Shown here: one piece after another, positions 57,742 through 64,000 of the stretch
How the letters are laid out: each line of letters starts with the position of its first letter
Position numbering within the stretch: the first letter of the stretch is position 1
Origin: Blastocystis hominis
Lineage: Eukaryota; Sar; Bigyra; Opalinata; Blastocystidae
Length of the DNA stretch: 64,000 nucleotides
Assembly: GCF_000151665.1 (NCBI RefSeq)
Contig: NW_013171815.1
Coordinates: 1,439,153-1,503,152, forward strand
Direction: 5' to 3'
The notes under the pieces: generated by a model
Database searches by the model: none
What the model was told of the DNA's origin: nothing
What the model saw: the letters and a program-made list of their open reading frames with translations, nothing else
Position numbers and translations under genes: made by a program

Positions 57742-59361
57742 ATGGCGTACTTATTGAATAAGATGATGCTTGGCGATGGTGAAGTGTTTCTTCGTGTTTT
57801 GTTTCATCATTAGATTTGCACCGGAGGCTTACAGAGTCTTTGTCTCGGAGCGATTGATGGAAATTGGTTCGGAGTGATTTTGGAGATTATTCTGTACATT
57901 TTCTGTTTGGTCAGTCTTCAGACCGTTGGCTTTGACTTGATCCTTGAGCGTAGATTTGCCGCGACTTCCTAGTTCCCAGTTTGGAAGTTTTGTGTGTACG
58001 GTGTAAATTAAAGGAAGATGTAGCGGGAGCTACTTTCCTTGCATTCGGCACGGCGGCTGCTGAGATCGTGATCAGCTGCATCACGATTGTTCACGGTGAT
58101 GTGTACATCGATGTGGGTATCGGTTCCATTGTTGGGTAATTACTCTTCTTCTTCTTCTTCTCCTCTAATCTCTAGAGCGAGTCTGATGGGAACTCTGCTG
58201 ATCCCTGGTATCTGTGCTGTGATTTCGGAGAAGCCTCTGGAGATCCGAAGCATGGTGTTCATGCGTGACACCATCTTCTTCCTCCTGGCTCTTCTGGGTC
58301 TGGTCATCTTCATCAACGATGGTACCATCTACGGACTGGAGGCCATCTACCTGCTCGTCATTTTCGTTGGCTATGTCTTGTGCATCTGCCTGTCTCCGCT
58401 GGTCAAGCGCTCCTTCCGCTTCAACCGCGAGGTGTGTGCTGATGGGTTGCGACGATGCGTAGGCGCAGGAGGCGATGAACTCCGCTCTGATGTCTGCGGA
58501 CGGCATGGACGAGGATGATATGGAATATGGTTGGCGTGATGGATGTGGGTCATGGGTAGCGCCCGTGAACGAGGCGGCCGATGTGGCTGTGGAGGAGATC
58601 GCTGTGGAGAGTCTGAACCCCGTGGACAACGCGCAGCCCATGATGGCGAAGGCTTCGGGCGTGAAGACGGCGGTGAGCTCGTTCTACACGCGCGTCGTGG
58701 TGAATCCGAGTCGCTTCGTGTTCAACCACCTGATTCCGAAGTGCACGCATGGTACGCAAGCGGAGAGTGTGGCATGTAGGAACGCAGTTCGAGTACTTGT
58801 TCCCTCTGACGATGATCATCTCGCTCCTTCATCTGTTTATCATCGCGTTCGTGATGAGTGCTGTCTGCCAGCGATGGACGAGTCTGCTGATCGGCGCTGG
58901 ATTCATATCCTTTCACTCTCTTTTTTGAGTCTTTCGAGGATTCCTTCATTGTCACCAGAGCAATGTTGGTGTGGTTGTGGGTTTGGTGCTGGTGGCGATT
59001 AACCTCTCCATCCCCGATCTGCAGTACGCGATGCGGATGTCCACGGCGGGTCACGGCTACGTGGCCATCAACAACTCCATCAGTGCGCAGATTTTGAATA
59101 TCAGCTTCGGAATCGGTCTGCCGATGCTGATCAAGACGATCATCACTGGGTCGGGAGTGGATATCAGCGGTTATAAGCTGGTGGGTCAGTGCTCGATCCT
59201 TCTGTCCATCGCGATCCTGCTGTTTATCGGATTGACGCTGGTTCCCACGATCATCAAGAAGGAGGATAAGTGTACAGTGGATGACATTCGTGGAAAGGTC
59301 CTCGTTGCGGTGACAATTTTGCTGCTCATTATTTGCCTCGTTCTTAGCTTGAGAAAAGCGT
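57742..59361 (+). CDS. NCKX-type cation/Ca2+ exchanger
   Basis: Multi-pass membrane exchanger of the SLC24-like group. First exchanger repeat: SLEVLCVRCKLKEDVAGATF, LAFGTAAAEIVISCITIVHG, IGSIVGASLMGTLLIPG. Membrane helices follow (FFLLALLGLVIFIND, LEAIYLLVIFVGYVLCICL). After a cytoplasmic loop the second repeat reads AINLSIPDLQYAMRMS, NNSISAQILNISFGIGLPML. Short introns of 23-40 nt, for example before ICTGGL (30 nt). In place of the usual TSxPE acid the first repeat has AAAE, keeping the Glu. The frame meets TGTTTGTT at 59366 with no stop; poly(A) after GCGT gives UAA at 59361. Convergent with the SMC gene, whose stop is at 59392. Confidence 0.85.
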
Positions 59362-59365
59362 TGTG

Positions 59366-59373
59366 TGTTTGTT
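59366..59373 (+). terminator. TGTTTGTT motif creating the exchanger stop
   Basis: GCGT then TGTG then the octamer: a single T with four-base spacing, giving UAA on polyadenylation. Confidence 0.65.
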
Positions 59374-59391
59374 ACAAATCGATTGGGAGGT

Positions 59392-62090
59392 TCATTCACG
59401 TTTGATGGAGATTACATTCCCCACGTTCGCATGGAAGGACGCGTGGTGCGAGATGCTGAGCACTTGGATGTTCAGCTTCACCATCACCTCGTTGATCAGA
59501 CCCACCACGCGCTCTGTGTTCTCTTCGTCCAACGCAGCGTCGATCTAGTCTCGACCCGCTCTTCGATCCTACTTCATCGAATATGTACAGAGGAAATGGG
59601 TGATACATCACTTGGGCTAATACCAGCGCGACCGCGACGAGCGACTTCTGCCCTCCGGACAGTTCCACCAACGCTGCTTTTCAGAGAGTACGCAATGAAT
59701 ACTTGTTTTCCAGGAATCGTTGCAGTCGTTTCGGATTTGAATCGCGATTTCCCTGTCAATATCCTATCGGTGAATGGGGATGGGAAACCAGTACAGAGGA
59801 AATCAGCTCGATGTCTTTCTCTGGGATCTAGAGTTTATTCAAAACCAAATAGACGACCAATCGCTTGCAAAACGATTTGAAATGTTTGGAGATCGTCTCG
59901 AAGGTCGCTTCGTTCAGCTTTTTCACGCGGACGTTCGTGCTTTCGATGAGAGCGCTGAGCGCATTCATTCCCTCTTCGATCACCTTCGCTCGCTCCAGCA
60001 AAGTCTCCACCGATTCGTCGTTCTGCGTCTGTTCCTCTGCGTTCTCCAGCTGAATGTCCTCCTTCAGCTGTTTCAACCTCGCTTGCAGCTTTTCTATTTC
60101 TGCAATAAGTTCTTCCGAAGAAGAAGAAGAAGAAGAAGAAGAAGATCCATTCATTGGCACGATCTTCAGACGTTTCCCTGGTTTGTTTGCGTTCTTTGCA
60201 TTCCTTCCAGGTCCTGCATACTGGTCTATCGCTTGCTCCTTCTTTGCTATTTCCTCTGAAACCTTTTCCTGTCTGGTAATCAGAGACGATAGATCCGCTT
60301 CCTCCTTTTCCTCCACGTTCTCGGTAACAGGGATCGATTCCAATTCTCTCTTCTGCTGCTCTTGCAAGGTATTAATCTCCTTCTCTACCTGTTGCTGCTG
60401 GTAATTGAGCGAGTCCAAAGCCAGTCTATCTGCCACGAGCTTCTTCGCATTGGCAGCATTCTGCTGAACCGCTTGGCTATTCTCACACTCAAAAATCCGG
60501 TCATTGAGCGTGCGTAACTCTTGACAAACGCTCATCCACTCCTTCTGAGGAGACAAGCGAGTGATTCTCTTCCAAAGCGATCGATCGATGTGGATGGACC
60601 CTCCCAGGAGCGATCCTTTCTATTGGTAATTGAACAAACAGAAACATCACAGAATGGATCGAGCCATCCATGGTAATGACTCGAATCGAATGTTTGTTTA
60701 TGATAAGTGTCAACTCTTTGGGATCTCCTTCTTTCAGAAAGTAAGTGTTGCCACATACTGCGTTAATGAGATTAATAGGTGTTGTATCATCTGCGAGGAG
60801 AGTGGAAGGGTGGATTAGAGTGATGTTTCCTTCTTGAATCGTGGTTGGAGGGAGTCGCATCTGCGTTAATCGCTCCATTACCCATATGCGAATTGGTTTG
60901 TGTTTCATTAGCAATTCTTTGGATGTTTCGTAAGTATCGCATAGATGAATGGTCAGAAATGGCTTCAAGAGCTGAATGAGGCATGGAACAAACTCATCAA
61001 TATCCGGTTTCCAATGAAACTGCTCGATCACCAAGCCATGATACGAAAACGAAGGAATGACTTCTTGTTCCAGCTCTTCCTTTCTCTTCTGCAGTTGGCG
61101 CTGTCTCTGATAGAGAGGAGGCAGAGGATCCTCCTGAATAACCAAGGAGTCAATCGCTCTCTGTAATTCCTCTTTTTCCATTCTTATCTTTTTGCTGATC
61201 TCAAGTAAATGAGTTAATGAGGAACCAATCTCACTCATTTTCTATACTCTAAGTCGAACAATTGCTTTACTTGCTGATGCTTTCGGAACGCTCGCTGATA
61301 ACTTTGGAGTTCCTCTTCCTGTTGAAGCGTTTTCGAAATCTCTTGGTATTCCGTTCGCAGATCGGACAATTCTACTTTCTATTTTGTTATAGGAACATAC
61401 CTTGATGGAGTTGATCCGTCAGAATAGATTGCTTATCCTTTAAAGTACCTTGCATTCGCATGATTTCTCTGTTGAGCGCTTCCCATCTCAAATGCGATTG
61501 AAATCGCTCATTGCTCAACTGCTTCTGACAGACTAGGTGTTGAATTCTCTGTAGCTGGCTTTGAAGAGTCAGCTTGTCTTTCTCATAGCTCTGCAAAAAC
61601 TCCAGATACTTTCCACTTCCATTTGTCTACAGTTCACTCAGTCGAGCGTTGATACTTCATGGAGAAAATCGACTAGATTGTCATAGTAACTCTGAATTCG
61701 GTTCTGCTGAATTACGAAAATCGGATCTGTTAATCCCAATTGCTCTCCTATCGTCTGACGGAGTCGTTCGCGGGAGAGTTGCTTCCCATTGTACCGAAAA
61801 CAAACTGTCCCTTGCGTATCTGCAGAAAACTTGAGAGTGACATTCTTCTTTCCCCCAAACTGAAGTTCAACATGGCACTTTTCCTTTTGGTGAGTGATCA
61901 ACTCACTGTATTTGGAGACTCGAAGCCTTTTCAAGTCGAATCCTAAAGCACAGCAGATAGCATCAATCAATGCGGACTTTCCGCTTCCATTTCGACCAAC
62001 AATGCAGTTGAGTTTTTCTGAAAACCGATATTTCTGTTCATTATCATAGGATTTGAAGTGAAAGACGGACACCTGCTCCAAAATAGACAT
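59392..62090 (-). CDS. SMC-family ATPase, short coiled coils
   Basis: Chromosome-maintenance ATPase. N-terminal head MSILEQVSVFHFKSYDNE, Walker A CIVGRNGSGKSALIDAI, and IFVIQQNRIQSYYDN. Coiled coil, then a hinge-like centre (FVPCLIQLLKPFLTIHL, IWVMERLTQMRLPP), second coiled coil (VSEEIAKKEQAIDQYAG) with a Ser run, then the signature VELSGGQKSLVAVALVL and Walker B YIFDEIDAALDEENTE made across a 28-nt intron. Ends SFHANVGNVISIKRE, TGA at 59392-59394. Total length of roughly 800 residues is well below the usual 1,100-1,300, mainly in the coiled coils. I cannot assign it to SMC1-6 with confidence. Confidence 0.82.
60117..60145 (-). repeat. Serine run from an AGA/TCT triplet repeat
   Basis: (GAA)n on plus encodes about ten Ser in the second coiled-coil region of the SMC protein. 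Confidence 0.85.
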
Positions 62091-62272
62091 ATTTATGGAT
62101 CGGAACCCATTTGGAGGGAGATTAATATTCTGGCGTGAAACGTTTGGAATAGTGCTTTTACCCTTTCCTGCATGCCTCGATTGTACAGAAAGCTCACTTC
62201 ACAAATAGTTTCGAAAACCGCGGTTCTACTCTTTTCTACTCTTAAGGCTGGAATTCTACTAAATCATTACCT

Positions 62273-63242
62273 ATGCTTGCCTCAAGAGTTTCATTTATCG
62301 CAAGAAGTGTTGCCAGACAGCCTTTTATGTTACAGGCTGCTTCTCAGCGTTTTATGGCAACTACTCCCGATATGAAGATTAACGCCACTGAGGACAAGCC
62401 TGTTGTCGTAGTCATTCGCTTTCATTTATAGAAGAACTATAAGATTTTCTCCATCTTCCGTTTCGATAATGAGAGAGATAATAAGCCTCATTATGAGAAG
62501 TACGCTGTTGACATGAACGAGTACAATATGCTGATGTGTTGCGAAGAGTAGTTGTGGAACCATGGTGTTGGATGCTCTTTTCAAGATCAAGAACGAGCAG
62601 GACCCGACCTTTGTCTTCCGAAGGTACGAAATATCGCGTACTGACCTAAGAATAGATCGTGCCGTGAGGGTATTTGCGGTTCTTGTGCCATGAACATTAA
62701 CGGCGAGAACGGTTTGGCTTGTTTGACTAAGATCCCCAAGGATAATAAGGTTTGCACCGTGCGTCCCCTTCCCCACTTGTATGTGATCAAGGATCTGGTT
62801 GCTGGTACTGAGTGGTTATTCATCTACTATCCTTACAGATCTGACGAACTTCTACGAGCAGTACGCGTCGATCAAGCCGTGGCTGCAGAAGAAGTCGGCT
62901 GTGAGCACGGACTACAAGGTGGAGAACCTGCAGTCGCACGAGGATCGTCTGCTTCTGGACGGTCTGTACGAGTGCATTCTCTGCGCCTGCTGCTCGACGT
63001 CGTGCCCGTCGTACTGGTGGCACGGCGATAAGTATCTGGGCCCGTCGATTCTGCAGCAAGCGTACCGATGGATCGCCGATTCGCGTGATGAGATGACGGA
63101 GGAGAGACTGAAGAGTCTGGACGATACGTACAAGCTGTATCGATGCCATGCGATTATGAACTGCACGCATGCTTGCCCCAAGAATCTCAATCCGGGAAGA
63201 TCGATCCACAAGCTGAAGAAGGCAATCCATAAGATGCACTAA
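62273..63242 (+). CDS. SDHB: Succinate dehydrogenase iron-sulfur subunit
   Basis: Complex II Fe-S subunit carrying electrons from succinate to quinone. N-terminus [18 protein letters not shown] is an Arg/Ser-rich organelle presequence. The 2Fe-2S ligands are in [20 protein letters not shown], the first assembled across a 32-nt intron; the others are [16 protein letters not shown] (4Fe-4S) and [13 protein letters not shown] (3Fe-4S and 4Fe-4S). Also [16 protein letters not shown]. Introns: 30 nt after DKP, 31 nt after DMN, 32 nt before SCREG, 34 nt before LTNFYEQ. TAA at 63240-63242; TGTTTGTT at 63259. In Blastocystis complex II is known to persist in the anaerobic organelle. Confidence 0.96.
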
Positions 63243-64000
63243 ATCTGTTTACTGATCGTGTTTGTTCGGAACCAAACAGGAGAATTGAACTTCGAGAACT
63301 TTTCCTTGATCAGCAGCTTGTCCTCGATCGACATATCCGATCTCGACATCACCAACGCGTTGATTCCGTTCGGCATCATCCGTCCGCCCACCAGCGACAG
63401 CAGCAAGCGGTAGCCCTCGTCCGAGATTTCGTTGTTGCTCACGATGATCTCCGCAGGGGACTTGAAATAGATCTCCAGGTTTCGAATCGGATCCAGCACT
63501 GTCGCCACAAAATCGGCATTCGCATAGTCTCGATTGTTGCTCTTCATTATATTCATCACATAATCGCTCGTGAAGTAGGACAGCAGACACTACGCATCAC
63601 TCTCTCCCTCCCCATCTTCTACATCGTAATCGGTCTTAATGCGACAACCGATCGTGATCCACTCATCAACGTACAGATTCGATTGCGCGAAGCACCTCAT
63701 GTACCGCTTCACGCTATTGTGCAGACAGTCGATCATGATTGCGCCCAGGAAGTACTTCGATTCGATCCACACGCTCAGATCGTTGAAGTAATCCATGTAC
63801 GTGCTCGTCATCGTGAGAATGCCGTCCGCTTCTTCCTGATTCAGCCAGTCCTCCGTGAAGCAGGTATTCTCCAGCACCTACAACACGTTTATCCATCCCT
63901 CACTTCTCTTACCTTCGCTGTGTCAATATCGCCGATGATCATATCTGCGATCGTGTGCGAGACCAAGATATTGAGATCCAGCAGCTTCGCGCTGATCTGC
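63239..64000 (-). CDS. Exocyst subunit Sec6-like, C-terminal part (runs off the window end)
   Basis: Vesicle-tethering subunit. Reads [20 protein letters not shown] and [18 protein letters not shown], a helical pattern like the Sec6 C-terminal domain (DYF..........FF...V..L.....RY). Then [18 protein letters not shown] 34-nt-type intron near 63588-63592 and another near 63880-63915 join the blocks. Genomic TAG at 63239-63241 overlaps the SDHB stop codon on the other strand; a TGTTTGG about 40 bases earlier could instead make a stop after ...KFSKFN. The 5' part is outside the window. Confidence 0.6.

Overview
The window is nuclear DNA of a compact, intron-rich protist genome, almost certainly Blastocystis (stramenopile gut protist) or a very close relative. 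Three signs support this. Nearly every gene is split by tiny spliceosomal introns, mostly 27-36 nt. The octamer TGTTTGTT (or a near match) follows many genes within a few bases to about 40 bases. In at least seven genes the reading frame runs into that octamer without a stop, but has T or TG just upstream, so that poly(A) addition would create UAA or UGA. Stop creation by polyadenylation next to this octamer is an established Blastocystis trait. I joined exons by hand from reading frames and GT/AG borders, so exon ends are predictions.

Layout. 1-4.4 kb: 5' part of adenylosuccinate synthetase (minus), a poorly resolved small minus gene, and a large repeat-bearing protein with an LSm-like start. 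4.5-6.4 kb: PX-domain AGC kinase. 6.5-12.1 kb: two convergent MORN plus leucine-rich-repeat genes. 12.6-20.8 kb: PRMT7-type methyltransferase, an AP2 plus TALE-homeodomain protein, a ferric-reductase/NADPH-oxidase and proteasome alpha3. 20.9-32.1 kb: a large protein of unknown function, ELP3, and a 6-kb BRWD-type WD40/ePHD/bromodomain gene. 32.4-39.8 kb: MAK11-like WD protein, PAN2, HAL2-type nucleotidase and Maf, all plus strand. 39.8-46.9 kb: eL31, VPS9 Rab GEF and a DDX21-type helicase (minus), then PABP (plus). 47.0-51.6 kb: NPRL2, CWC25 and a PTGES2-like protein, packed head to tail on minus. 51.9-55.1 kb: third MORN-LRR gene, with a transmembrane helix. 55.3-64 kb: LTV1, an RPB4/RPC9-like subunit, an NCKX-type exchanger, an SMC ATPase, SDHB and the end of exocyst Sec6.

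Most genes are housekeeping and unrelated in pathway; nothing is operonic in the bacterial sense. Two themes recur. mRNA 3' end biology: PAN2 and PABP lie in the same window as many poly(A)-dependent stops. Chromatin and transcription: ELP3, the BRWD protein, PRMT7, the AP2-homeodomain protein. SDHB with a mitochondrial-type presequence fits the complex II retained in Blastocystis organelles.

The most unusual items are the shared palindromic 3' signals between convergent genes, genes that overlap or nearly touch on one strand, the AP2-homeodomain fusion, the PDZ/WD40/ePHD/bromodomain architecture, and the MORN-LRR family whose introns fall in one phase at repeat borders.
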